64,000 nucleotides of DNA, taken from CAXNKH01 sp049296795. GTDB lineage: Bacteria > Pseudomonadota > Gammaproteobacteria > Burkholderiales > Burkholderiaceae_C. The notes under the pieces are model-generated. The model had not been told where the DNA came from. It saw only the letters and a list, made by a program, of their open reading frames with translations, and made no database searches. The position numbers and the translations under genes were made by a program. This document shows, piece by piece, positions 23,990 through 31,774 of the stretch (positions within the stretch are counted from its first letter, which is position 1; each line of letters starts with the position of its first letter). The stretch is from assembly GCA_049296795.1 (NCBI GenBank), contig JBAQTC010000002.1:62001-126000 (forward strand), read 5' to 3'.

Positions 23990-25543
23990 TTAGCTCATGA
24001 CGCCGATGTTCCATGGCACGAATTCATGGTCGCCCAGATCGAGTTCTTCGCTGCGGGTCGGTTCGCCCGAGGCGTAAGCCAGTAGGCGCTGGAAAATCAG
24101 CTGACCCATCTCGGCAATACTGGCTTCGCCATCGAGGACCACGCCACAATTGATGTCCATGTCTTCCGTCAGGCGCAGGTACATCGGCGTGTTGGTGGCC
24201 AATTTGATCGACGGCACGGGCTTGGCACCGAACATCGAGCCACGTCCGGTGGTGAATGCAATCATGTTGGCACCACCAGCGATCTGGCCGGTGGCTGACA
24301 CCGGATCAAAGCCCGGCGTATCCATGAAAACAAAGCCCTTTTGTTTGACTTGCTCAGCGTATTTATAAACTTCCATCAAAGGACCGGTTCCGCCTTTCAT
24401 CGACGAGCCCAGGGACTTTTCGATGATGTTGGCCAAGCCGCCAGCATGGTTGCCCGGGCTGACCCGGCCATTGATCTGGACGTCACGCCCGACCGAGTAC
24501 TCGTCTTTCCACCAGCGAATTCGCTCTACCAGTTTTTGTCCCACCTCAACGCTGCGGGCACGTCGTGTCAAGGTGTGTTCAACGCCGTAAATCTCGGGCG
24601 TCTCCGACAAGATCGCGGTGCCGCCGTGGCGCACCAAAATGTCCATGGCCGCACCGAGCGCCGGATTGGCCGTGATGCTGGAAAAGCCATCCGAGCCGCC
24701 ACACTGCAAGCCCACGCATAAGTGGCTGGCGCTGACGCGCTCACGCACCACCGCGTTGGCCTGTGGCAACAGTTCTTCAATCGCAGCAATCCCAGCCTCA
24801 ATGGTTTTGCGCGTACCACCGGTTTCCTGCATGACAAAAGTCTTGAGCAAGGGGCCAGGCGTCAAGTTTTGGTCAGCCAACAAACCCGCGAGTTGATTGC
24901 GCTCGCAACCCAGTCCCACGATCAGGGCGGCGCCCAGATTGGCATGAACCGCATAACCGCCCATCGTGCGGCGCAGCAAGTCCATCGGCTCGCCCGTCAT
25001 TTCCATGCCGCAACCCAAACCATGGGCAAAAGCCACCACCCCGTCCACATTGGGATAGGCCGCCAAGCGCTCGGGCGTGAACCAGGCCGCAATCTTGTGC
25101 GCCACCGTGGCCGAGCAATTAACCGTTGACAGAATGCCGACAAAGTTGCGGGTGGCTACCCGGCCGTCGGGACGCACATAACCCATGAAGCTGGCCTGTT
25201 CGCTCTCAGGCAACAACGTCACCGGCTGGTAATCGCGGGCAAAAGCGTAATCACGATCGAATTCGCGAAATTCCATGTTGTGACTGTGCACCATGGCGCC
25301 AGGCTCAATGTCGATGGTGGCAAAGCCGATGACCTCACCGTATTTGCGCACCGCCTCACCACTGGCGATGTGCCGGGTCGCCAGCTTGTAGCCGGCCGGG
25401 GCTTGCGAGCGGCAGACAAAGCCGGGGTCTGTGCCGTCGGCCGGAACTTTGGTGCCAATGGCCACATCGACCCGCGCCACCACAATATTGTCCTGGGCAT
25501 TCAGGCGAATCACCGGGCCCTTCATGTTTTTCTCTACAGTCAT
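23990..25543 (-). CDS. garD: Galactarate dehydratase (GarD/UxaA family)
   Basis: A 517-residue dehydratase that converts galactarate (or a related hexarate) to 5-keto-4-deoxyglucarate, the substrate of the next gene's product. The N-terminal SAF-like domain spans about residues 1-95. The catalytic part carries LGCGMEMTG and LGCERNQLAG cysteine motifs, LQCGGSDGFSSITANPA and SPGNHAGGLANIIEKSLGS, all typical of the family. The ATG at 25543 has AGGA about ten bases upstream; the frame continues to 25669 but without family similarity. Altronate dehydratase UxaA is the nearest alternative; the adjacent GarL-type aldolase favours galactarate. It is divergent from an HxlR-type regulator. Confidence 0.88.
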   Translation of the reverse strand: MTVEKNMKGPVIRLNAQDNIVVARVDVAIGTKVPADGTDPGFVCRSQAPAGYKLATRHIASGEAVRKYGEVIGFATIDIEPGAMVHSHNMEFREFDRDYAFARDYQPVTLLPESEQASFMGYVRPDGRVATRNFVGILSTVNCSATVAHKIAAWFTPERLAAYPNVDGVVAFAHGLGCGMEMTGEPMDLLRRTMGGYAVHANLGAALIVGLGCERNQLAGLLADQNLTPGPLLKTFVMQETGGTRKTIEAGIAAIEELLPQANAVVRERVSASHLCVGLQCGGSDGFSSITANPALGAAMDILVRHGGTAILSETPEIYGVEHTLTRRARSVEVGQKLVERIRWWKDEYSVGRDVQINGRVSPGNHAGGLANIIEKSLGSSMKGGTGPLMEVYKYAEQVKQKGFVFMDTPGFDPVSATGQIAGGANMIAFTTGRGSMFGAKPVPSIKLATNTPMYLRLTEDMDINCGVVLDGEASIAEMGQLIFQRLLAYASGEPTRSEELDLGDHEFVPWNIGVMS

Positions 25544-25647
25544 GTTCCATGTCCTCAGATTGACGCTAGGTTTCGCCCACCGATCCAGCGAAAAGCGCCA
25601 ATGGTACAACCCCCGCCGCAAGACCGGCCAAGTCCCTAGGCTATGAG

Positions 25648-25657
25648 GGTATATACC
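25648..25657. promoter_or_regulatory. Perfect palindrome in the garD/regulator divergent region
   Basis: GGTATATACC is a perfect ten-base palindrome in the 201-base space between garD (start 25543) and the winged-helix regulator gene (start 25745). Its place, upstream of both genes, suits an operator for the regulator. Nearby AGCTATCAAAGCTGTAGC is a second imperfect symmetric sequence. No experimental consensus supports either. Confidence 0.35.
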
Positions 25658-25744
25658 GATAGCTATCAAAGCTGTAGCACGGCCCGATTTACGTTATAGT
25701 TTTCACCTGCTGCGCGCATCGGCCATCCCTCCAAACAAGTTTTC

Positions 25745-26068
25745 ATGAGTTCCAAAGATTTTTCAGCCATCACGGAGTTGCTGGCCTTGCTCGAATCGCG
25801 CTACGCCCTTCGTGTGCTGTGGGCCCTCAAAGATGGTCATGGACAAACCTTCCGCTTGCTGCAAGACAGCGTAGGCGGCGTCACCCCCAACACCCTGAAC
25901 ACCCGACTCAAAGAATTGCGTTCAGCCGGTTTCATCAGCCACGGCAAAGAAGGTTATGCCGTGACGGCCTGGGGCGCAGACTTGCTCAAGCGCATGGCTG
26001 ACTTGAATGCCTTTGCGCCGCGTTGGGCCAGTGGCCAAGCCAAAAAAACCAAATCCGCAGCCTTATGA
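25745..26068 (+). CDS. HxlR-type winged-helix transcriptional regulator
   Basis: A 107-residue DNA-binding protein with one winged helix-turn-helix of the HxlR/MarR-like type: RYALRVLWALKDGHGQTFRLLQDSVGGVTPNTLNTRLKELRSAGFI is the recognition region and GYAVTAWGADLLKRM the wing and dimer helix. It lacks the N-terminal cysteine used by redox-sensing HxlR proteins. It is the only recognisable regulator in the first 40 kb. It faces garD divergently and precedes the FAH-family gene on the same strand by 60 bases, so it may control galactarate catabolism. That is inference from position. Confidence 0.8.
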   Translation: MSSKDFSAITELLALLESRYALRVLWALKDGHGQTFRLLQDSVGGVTPNTLNTRLKELRSAGFISHGKEGYAVTAWGADLLKRMADLNAFAPRWASGQAKKTKSAAL

Positions 26069-26128
26069 TGCCGCCCCAAGCTGACCCGCATCGTGACGTC
26101 CCCAACGCTTAATAAATACCAATCTCGC

Positions 26129-27316
26129 ATGTTGACCCATCTTCAAAATTCAACGGTACTGCCGCAAGACATTGGACCTTCGGTTCTGATCGCCCGCATT
26201 TGGGTCGAGGGCTCAGGGCCAACCCTGGTCCGGGTTTTGGGCGATTCCATTTTCGATATTTCCCTGATTGCGGCCACCACCAGCGAACTGCTGGAAATGG
26301 TGGATCCGGTGGGGTCCGTGCGCGAGTTTGGTGGGCCCTGGCTGGCCGACACATCCGCCGTGCTGGCCAATTCGGCTCAGGACCAGCGTGATCCCTCGAT
26401 TCCATGGTTTTTGGCACCATGCGATCTGCAAGCCATCAAAGCAGCAGGTGTAACGTTTGTAGCGTCCATGTTGGAACGCGTGATTGAAGAACAGGCCCGT
26501 GGCGATGCGGCCAAGGCCGAGTCGATCCGGCGCGCCGTGGTGGGCGTCATTGGCGACAACTTGAGCCAAGTGAAACCCGGTTCAGCCGAAGCCGCGGCAC
26601 TTAAAAAAGTGTTGATCGAACAAGGCGTATGGTCGCAGTACCTCGAAGTCGGGATCGGTCCGGACGCCGAGATATTCACCAAATCTCAAGTGATGAGCGC
26701 CGTCGGTATCGGCTCTGAAATTGGAATTCATCCCGGGAGCGACTGGAACAACCCCGAACCCGAGATCGTGTTGGCCGTCAACAGCCGGGGCGAAGTCAAA
26801 GGCGCCAGCCTGGGCAATGACGTCAACCTGCGCGACTTCGAAGGTCGCAGCGCCTTGCTGCTGGGCAAAGCCAAAGACAACAACGCGTCCTGCGCCATCG
26901 GTCCTTTCATTCGCTTGTTTGACGAACACTTCGGGATGAATGACGTGAGGCACTGCAATTTATTGCTCGAGGTCCAAGGGGATGACGGTTTTGTGATGCA
27001 AGGGGTTAGCCCTTTGAACATGATCAGCCGCGACCCGCTCGATTTGGTGGCCCAGACCATAGGCGCCAACCACCAATACCCCGATGGTTTCATGCTGTTT
27101 TTAGGCACCATGTTCGCCCCCACCCAGGACCGTCCGTTGCCCGGGAAAAAACCAGGTGAAGGCTTTACCCACTGTGTTGGCGACATCGTCAGCGTCAGCA
27201 CCCCGTTACTGGGAACCCTGGTCAATCGGGTCAACACCTCCGACCAAATTGCACCCTGGACTTACGGGGTCATGGCCTTGATGCGCGACCTGGCTGGTCG
27301 CGGCCTGCTGGCATAA
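26129..27316 (+). CDS. Fumarylacetoacetate hydrolase-family protein
   Basis: A 395-residue FAH-fold enzyme. The C-terminal catalytic domain has the metal-binding pattern GIGSEIGIHPGSDWNNPEPEIVLAVNSRG (two acidic ligands in EPE) and GNDVNLRDFEG, as in 2-keto-3-deoxy-acid dehydratases and FAH-type hydrolases. The N-terminal 60-90 residues form a second small domain. Length and domain order are close to 2-keto-3-deoxy-D-arabinonate dehydratase-like proteins used in sugar-acid oxidation, which would agree with the adjacent galactarate genes, but the reaction is not certain. An upstream GTG at 26093 is possible; neither start has a strong ribosome binding site. Confidence 0.8.
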   Translation: MLTHLQNSTVLPQDIGPSVLIARIWVEGSGPTLVRVLGDSIFDISLIAATTSELLEMVDPVGSVREFGGPWLADTSAVLANSAQDQRDPSIPWFLAPCDLQAIKAAGVTFVASMLERVIEEQARGDAAKAESIRRAVVGVIGDNLSQVKPGSAEAAALKKVLIEQGVWSQYLEVGIGPDAEIFTKSQVMSAVGIGSEIGIHPGSDWNNPEPEIVLAVNSRGEVKGASLGNDVNLRDFEGRSALLLGKAKDNNASCAIGPFIRLFDEHFGMNDVRHCNLLLEVQGDDGFVMQGVSPLNMISRDPLDLVAQTIGANHQYPDGFMLFLGTMFAPTQDRPLPGKKPGEGFTHCVGDIVSVSTPLLGTLVNRVNTSDQIAPWTYGVMALMRDLAGRGLLA

Positions 27317-27343
27317 TTGCCGGTTTTCCAAGGAACTCAGAGC

Positions 27344-27697
27344 ATGACCACCACCGCCTCCGGTCTTCAGTACGAAGACACGACCCAAGGTACTGGCGCT
27401 GTTGCCACCAAAGGCCAAAGCGTTACCGTTCACTACACCGGCTGGTTGTTTGAGAACGGCGTCCAAGGCGCCAAATTCGACTCCAGCAAAGACCGCAACG
27501 ACCCCTTTGTGTTCTCCCTGGGTGCAGGCATGGTGATTCGCGGTTGGGACGAAGGCGTTGCTGGAATGCATGTTGGCGGTGCTCGCACCCTGATCATCCC
27601 GCCTGAACTGGGTTATGGCGCACGCGGTGCTGGTGGCGTCATTCCGCCGAATGCCACCCTTAAATTCGACGTTGAGTTGCTCGGACTCTCTAGCTAA
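27344..27697 (+). CDS. FKBP-type peptidyl-prolyl cis-trans isomerase
   Basis: A 117-residue single-domain FKBP that catalyses proline isomerisation during protein folding, without a signal peptide. Active-site segments are VTVHYTGWLFENGVQGAKFDSSKDRNDPFVFSLGAGMVIRGWDEGVAGM and ELGYGARGAGGVIPPNATLKFDVEL; the aromatic pocket residues Tyr, Phe-Asp, Trp and Tyr are all present. AAGGA ten bases before the ATG at 27344 fixes the start. It begins 28 bases after the FAH-family stop, so read-through is likely. It lies just before the heat-shock genes, a functionally related setting. Confidence 0.92.
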   Translation: MTTTASGLQYEDTTQGTGAVATKGQSVTVHYTGWLFENGVQGAKFDSSKDRNDPFVFSLGAGMVIRGWDEGVAGMHVGGARTLIIPPELGYGARGAGGVIPPNATLKFDVELLGLSS

Positions 27698-27790
27698 ATT
27701 TCCCGCCCCGGGGCGTAGCGATTTTTTCCTGCTCGCACCCCGGCGCTCTTGAATTGGCGCCAGTCGCCCTCAGTTCAAGACCTTCTTGAA

Positions 27791-27826
27791 CCCCACAGGA
27801 CAGATTTTTAGCGCTGTCCCCTAAGC
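27791..27826. repeat. Short GGACAG/CTGTCC hairpin upstream of grpE
   Basis: GGACAG (27798-27803) and CTGTCC (27814-27819) form a six-base stem with a ten-base loop, extended by CCCC boxes. It belongs to the hairpin family seen at 28467, 34147 and 37082. A TCTTGAA...TTCAAGA inverted repeat sits just upstream at 27747-27780 and holds a weak CTTGAA -35-like box. Confidence 0.5.
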
Positions 27827-27843
27827 TTTACAGGTGCGTACGC

Positions 27844-28416
27844 ATGTCAGACACCCCTTCAACCGAACCCAAGACGGTCGCCAACCAGGCCCAAACTGCC
27901 AGTGAACCTGGCGGCGCAGACCTGCCAGAAACCACACTGGACGATGCCAGCATGCTGGCCCAAGCGCAGGCTGAACTGGCCGAACTCCAACTCAAAAACC
28001 TCGACTTGGCCGACCAGTACCTGCGCGCCCGAGCCGATGCCGACAACGCGCGACGCCGCGCCGATGACGAAATCTCCAAAGCCCGAAAATTTGCGGTTGA
28101 AAATTTTGCGGATAGCCTGCTGCCGGTGGTTGACAGCCTGGAGACCGGTTTAAGCATTCAGGATGCCAGCCTGGAGCAGATTCGCGAAGGGGCCCAGGCC
28201 ACGCTGCGTCAGCTCAGCAGCGCCCTGGAGCGCAACAAGGTAATCGCCATCAACCCGGAAACGGGCAGCAAATTTGATCCGCATCAGCACCAGGCCATTA
28301 GCATGGTGCCCTCCGAATTGGAAGCCAACAGCGTGGTGTCCGTGCTGCAAAAAGGCTATTCCATTGCCGACCGTGTCTTGCGCCCGGCGCTGGTCATGGT
28401 GGCTGCAGCGAAATAA
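27844..28416 (+). CDS. grpE: Nucleotide exchange factor GrpE
   Basis: A 190-residue cochaperone that releases ADP from DnaK. The N-terminal 45 residues are acidic and disordered. A long coiled coil from about residue 40 to 85 (AQAELAELQLKNLDLADQYLRARADADNARRR) is followed by the four-helix and beta-wing domains, with the conserved KFAVENFADSLLPVVDSLE and GYSIADRVLRPALVMV segments near the end. No hrcA gene or CIRCE operator lies upstream, which suggests control by sigma-32. It is followed at once by a strong heat-shock promoter for dnaK. Confidence 0.96.
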   Translation: MSDTPSTEPKTVANQAQTASEPGGADLPETTLDDASMLAQAQAELAELQLKNLDLADQYLRARADADNARRRADDEISKARKFAVENFADSLLPVVDSLETGLSIQDASLEQIREGAQATLRQLSSALERNKVIAINPETGSKFDPHQHQAISMVPSELEANSVVSVLQKGYSIADRVLRPALVMVAAAK

Positions 28417-28419
28417 ACC

Positions 28420-28447
28420 CTTGAAATTTGGCCGAATGGCCCTATCT
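28420..28447 (+). promoter_or_regulatory. Sigma-32 (RpoH) heat-shock promoter for dnaK
   Basis: CTTGAAA at 28420-28426 matches the -35 consensus of sigma-32 exactly. CCCTATCT at 28440-28447 differs from the CCCCATNT -10 consensus by one base. The spacer is 13 bases, within the normal range. Transcription would start near 28454, leaving a 5' leader of about 150 bases that consists mainly of three tandem hairpin units. Confidence 0.8.
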
Positions 28448-28466
28448 ACGTAATCAGTTAAGAACG

Positions 28467-28589
28467 GTTGAGGACAGAATTAAAGATCTGTCTCTCAAGT
28501 ACAGACAGTTGGGGACAGCGCTAAAGACCTGTCCCTCAAGCACAAACAGTTGGGGACAGAGCTAAAGATCTGTCCCTCAAGATTATTTG
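28467..28589 (+). repeat. Three tandem 41-base hairpin units in the dnaK leader
   Basis: Units start at exactly 28467, 28508 and 28549. Each reads GTTG.GGACAG, a loop with TAAAGA, then CTGTC.CTCAA. The outer boxes pair over ten bases with one bulged T, so each unit would fold as an RNA hairpin. Units 2 and 3 differ at few positions; unit 1 is more diverged. The ribosome binding site TAGGAG follows 14 bases after the last unit. Confidence 0.85.
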
Positions 28590-28603
28590 TTTAGGAGAAG
28601 AAA

Positions 28604-30532
28604 ATGGGAAGAATCATCGGAATCGATCTGGGAACGACCAATAGCTGCGTTTCCATCATGGAGGGCAATACGCCCCGCGTCATCGAGAATTCGGAAGGTG
28701 CTCGCACTACCCCGTCCATCGTCGCTTACCAAGAAGAAGGTGAAGTGCTGGTCGGTGCTTCGGCCAAACGTCAGGCCGTCACCAACCCACGTAACACCTT
28801 GTATGCCGTCAAGCGCCTGATTGGACGCAAATTCACCGAGAAAGAAGTCCAGAAGGACATCGATCTCATGCCTTACAAAATTGTTGCCGCTGACAACGGC
28901 GACGCCTGGGTTGAAGCCCACGGTAAAAAAATATCCGCTCAGCAAGTCAGCGCCGACATCCTGCGCAAAATGAAGAAAACCGCCGAAGACTATCTCGGTG
29001 AAGCCGTGACTGAGGCCGTGATCACGGTTCCGGCCTATTTCAATGATGCCCAGCGCCAAGCGACCAAAGATGCAGGCCGGATTGCCGGCTTGGAAGTCAA
29101 ACGCATCATCAATGAACCCACGGCTGCAGCCCTGGCTTTCGGCCTGGACAAACAGGAAAAAGGCGACCGCAAGATTGCGGTCTATGACCTGGGTGGTGGA
29201 ACTTTCGACGTTTCGATCATTGAGATCGCCGACGTCGATGGCGAAAAGCAGTTTGAAGTTCTCTCGACCAACGGAGACACTTTCCTGGGTGGCGAAGACT
29301 TCGACCAGCGCATCATCGATTTCATCATTGCTGAGTTCAAAAAAGATCAAGGCGTTGACCTGTCCAAGGACGTGTTGGCACTGCAACGTTTGAAAGAGTC
29401 GGCCGAGAAAGCCAAAATCGAACTCTCCAGCAGCGCGCAGACCGACATCAATCTGCCTTACATCACGGCCGACGCCTCGGGCCCTAAGCACCTCAACATC
29501 AAGCTCACGCGCGCCAAGCTCGAATCCCTGGTGGAAGAACTGATCGAGCGCACCATTGCGCCTTGCCGCACTGCGATCAAGGATGCAGGCGTGAGCGTCA
29601 ACGACATTCACGATGTGATTTTGGTCGGCGGCATGACCCGTATGCCCAAGGTCCAGGACAAAGTCAAAGAACTGTTCGGCAAAGAGCCACGCAAAGACGT
29701 CAACCCCGATGAAGCCGTCGCTGTGGGTGCAGCGATCCAGGGTCAAGTGCTATCAGGTGACCGCAAAGATGTGTTACTGCTCGACGTGACCCCGCTGTCC
29801 CTGGGTATTGAAACCCTGGGTGGTGTGATGACCAAGATGATCACCAAGAACACCACGATCCCGACCAAGTTTGCCCAGACTTTCTCCACCGCCGACGATA
29901 ACCAACCGGCCGTGACCATCAAGGTGTTCCAGGGCGAGCGCGAAATCGCTGTCGTCAATAAAATGCTCGGCGAGTTCAATCTCGAAGGCATTCCGCCAGC
30001 AGCCCGAGGCACGCCACAGATTGAGGTGTCGTTTGACATTGATGCCAACGGCATTTTGCATGTTGGCGCCAAAGACAAAGGAACCGGCAAGGAAAACAAG
30101 ATCACGATCAAGGCCAACTCAGGACTGACTGAAGCCGAAATTCAGCAGATGGTCAAAGATGCCGAACTCAATGCCGCCGAAGACCATAAAAAAATCGAAC
30201 TGGTCCAAGCCCGCAACCAGGCTGAATCCAGCGTTCACAGCGTCAAGAAAAGTCTGACCGAGTTCGGCGACAAGCTCGAAGCTGACGAGAAAGAAAAAAT
30301 TGAAAGCGCCATCAAAGAGCTGGAAGAGTCGCTGAAGTCCGACGACAAAGCGGTGATTGATGAAAAGAATACCGCCTTGATGACGGCTAGCCAGAAGCTC
30401 GGTGAAAAAATGTACGCCCAGCAGCAGGCTGAACAAGCCACTGCCGAGCAGGCTGCACCCGCGGGAGAATCGACTAAACCGGTCGATGACAACGTGATTG
30501 ACGCCGAAGTGAAAGAAGTCAAAAAGGGCTGA
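28604..30532 (+). CDS. dnaK: Molecular chaperone DnaK (Hsp70)
   Basis: A 642-residue Hsp70. The nucleotide-binding domain starts with IGIDLGTTNSCV, continues with YDLGGGTFDVSII and VGGMTRMPKVQ, and is linked by VLLLDVTPLSLGIETLGG to the substrate-binding domain, with a helical lid from about residue 505. The C-terminus is rich in Ala/Gln and ends in an acidic VIDAEVKEVKKG, the usual form in betaproteobacteria. A ribosome binding site TAGGAG is placed before the ATG. It is transcribed from a sigma-32 promoter at 28420 and followed by a strong hairpin before dnaJ. Confidence 0.98.
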   Translation: MGRIIGIDLGTTNSCVSIMEGNTPRVIENSEGARTTPSIVAYQEEGEVLVGASAKRQAVTNPRNTLYAVKRLIGRKFTEKEVQKDIDLMPYKIVAADNGDAWVEAHGKKISAQQVSADILRKMKKTAEDYLGEAVTEAVITVPAYFNDAQRQATKDAGRIAGLEVKRIINEPTAAALAFGLDKQEKGDRKIAVYDLGGGTFDVSIIEIADVDGEKQFEVLSTNGDTFLGGEDFDQRIIDFIIAEFKKDQGVDLSKDVLALQRLKESAEKAKIELSSSAQTDINLPYITADASGPKHLNIKLTRAKLESLVEELIERTIAPCRTAIKDAGVSVNDIHDVILVGGMTRMPKVQDKVKELFGKEPRKDVNPDEAVAVGAAIQGQVLSGDRKDVLLLDVTPLSLGIETLGGVMTKMITKNTTIPTKFAQTFSTADDNQPAVTIKVFQGEREIAVVNKMLGEFNLEGIPPAARGTPQIEVSFDIDANGILHVGAKDKGTGKENKITIKANSGLTEAEIQQMVKDAELNAAEDHKKIELVQARNQAESSVHSVKKSLTEFGDKLEADEKEKIESAIKELEESLKSDDKAVIDEKNTALMTASQKLGEKMYAQQQAEQATAEQAAPAGESTKPVDDNVIDAEVKEVKKG

Positions 30533-30552
30533 CCCGATTGACTCCCGTATTG

Positions 30553-30590
30553 CGCCGCGTTGAACTACCTGTTCAACGCGGCGTTTGCCT
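30553..30590 (+). terminator. Strong hairpin between dnaK and dnaJ
   Basis: CGCCGCGTTGAAC (30553-30565) and GTTCAACGCGGCG (30571-30583) are perfect complements with a five-base loop, followed by TTTGCCTT. The T run is short, so it may act as a partial terminator or as an mRNA-processing or stability element that keeps DnaJ below DnaK levels. Confidence 0.7.
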
Positions 30591-30612
30591 TGTAATGAAC
30601 ACGATATAAACC

Positions 30613-31746
30613 ATGGCCAAGCGCGACTTTTACGAAGTGTTGGGGGTTCCAAAGAACGCCTCAGACGATGAGATTAAAAAGGCTTATCGCAAGCATGCGA
30701 TGAAGCATCACCCGGATCGAAATCAGGGCGATGCGGCCAAGGTCGCCGAGGAAAAATTCAAGGAATCCAAAGAAGCCTACGAGATGCTGTCGGATCCCCA
30801 GAAGCGCGCGGCCTATGACCAGTACGGACACGCCGGGGTCGATCCGAATATGCGCGGCCCGGGCGCTGCCGGGGCTGAAGGGTTTGGCGGTTTTGCCGAG
30901 GCCTTTGGTGATATTTTCGGCGACATGTTTGGCCAGCAACGGGGCCGTGGTGGTCGACAAGTGTTCCGTGGCGGTGACTTGAGTTACGCCATGGAAGTCA
31001 CACTGGAAGAAGCAGCCCACGGCAAAGAAGCCGAAATTCGAATTCCGAGCTGGGAAGCTTGCCAGCCCTGTCACGGCAGCGGCGCCAAACCCGGTACCCA
31101 TGCCAAAACTTGCCCGACCTGCAACGGTGCCGGTGCGGTTCAGGTCCGCCAAGGCTTTTTCAGTGTGCAGCAAACCTGCAGCAGCTGCCGCGGTGCTGGC
31201 AAGGTGATTGCTGACCCCTGCCAAACCTGCCATGGTCAGGGCAAGATCAAGCAGCAAAAAATCCTGGAAATCAAAATTCCAGCGGGTATTGACGACGGCA
31301 TGCGTATTCGCAGCACCGGCAATGGCGAGCCGGGAAGCAACGGTGGACCTCCGGGGGACCTGTACATAGAGATTCGCATGAAAAAGCACGACATCTTTGA
31401 GCGTGACGGCGACGACCTGCACTGCTCGGTGCCCATCAGCATGATCACCGCAGCCCTGGGTAGTGAAATTGAAATTCCCACCTTGGCCGGTAAGGCTGCG
31501 ATAGATATTCCCGAAGGCACGCAAACCGGCAAACAATTCCGACTGCGCGGCAAAGGCATCAAAGGCGTTCGCTCGAGCTATCCCGGCGACCTGTATTGCC
31601 ACATTGCCGTTGAAATTCCGGTCAAGCTCAGCGAGCACCAGCGCAAGCTGTTGAAAGAACTCGACGAGTCACTGAAAAAAGGCGGTGTGCGGCACTCACC
31701 CAATGAAGACAGCTGGGCTGCCCGCTTGAAAAAACTTTTTAGCTGA
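30613..31746 (+). CDS. dnaJ: Chaperone DnaJ (Hsp40)
   Basis: A 377-residue type I J-protein that activates the DnaK ATPase and delivers clients. The J domain carries HPD at residues 33-35. A Gly/Phe-rich linker follows (about 75-110, with GFGGFAEAFGDIFGDMFG). The zinc domain has four CxxCxGxG repeats (CQPCHGSG, CPTCNGAG, CSSCRGAG, CQTCHGQG). The C-terminal client-binding domains include PGDLYIEIRMKKHDIFERDGDDL. The order grpE-dnaK-dnaJ is the classical heat-shock arrangement. Confidence 0.98.
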   Translation: MAKRDFYEVLGVPKNASDDEIKKAYRKHAMKHHPDRNQGDAAKVAEEKFKESKEAYEMLSDPQKRAAYDQYGHAGVDPNMRGPGAAGAEGFGGFAEAFGDIFGDMFGQQRGRGGRQVFRGGDLSYAMEVTLEEAAHGKEAEIRIPSWEACQPCHGSGAKPGTHAKTCPTCNGAGAVQVRQGFFSVQQTCSSCRGAGKVIADPCQTCHGQGKIKQQKILEIKIPAGIDDGMRIRSTGNGEPGSNGGPPGDLYIEIRMKKHDIFERDGDDLHCSVPISMITAALGSEIEIPTLAGKAAIDIPEGTQTGKQFRLRGKGIKGVRSSYPGDLYCHIAVEIPVKLSEHQRKLLKELDESLKKGGVRHSPNEDSWAARLKKLFS

Positions 31747-31774
31747 ACACCTGAAAACTTGGGTCCAAACCCCG

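Noticed and set aside
27698..27843. CIRCE operator or firm sigma-32 promoter upstream of grpE
   Set aside because: No TTAGCACTC-N9-GAGTGCTAA is present. A CTTGAA box at 27748 has only a weak -10 partner (CCCTCAGT), so it is not listed as a promoter.
28467..28589. CRISPR-like array before dnaK
   Set aside because: The 41-base units are contiguous and similar over their full length, with no distinct spacers; they are tandem hairpins, and no cas genes are near.
28583..31638. Long minus-strand frames opposite dnaK and dnaJ (28583-29746 and 30661-31638)
   Set aside because: They are mirror frames of highly conserved chaperone genes. Such frames are common opposite dnaK and have no independent support.
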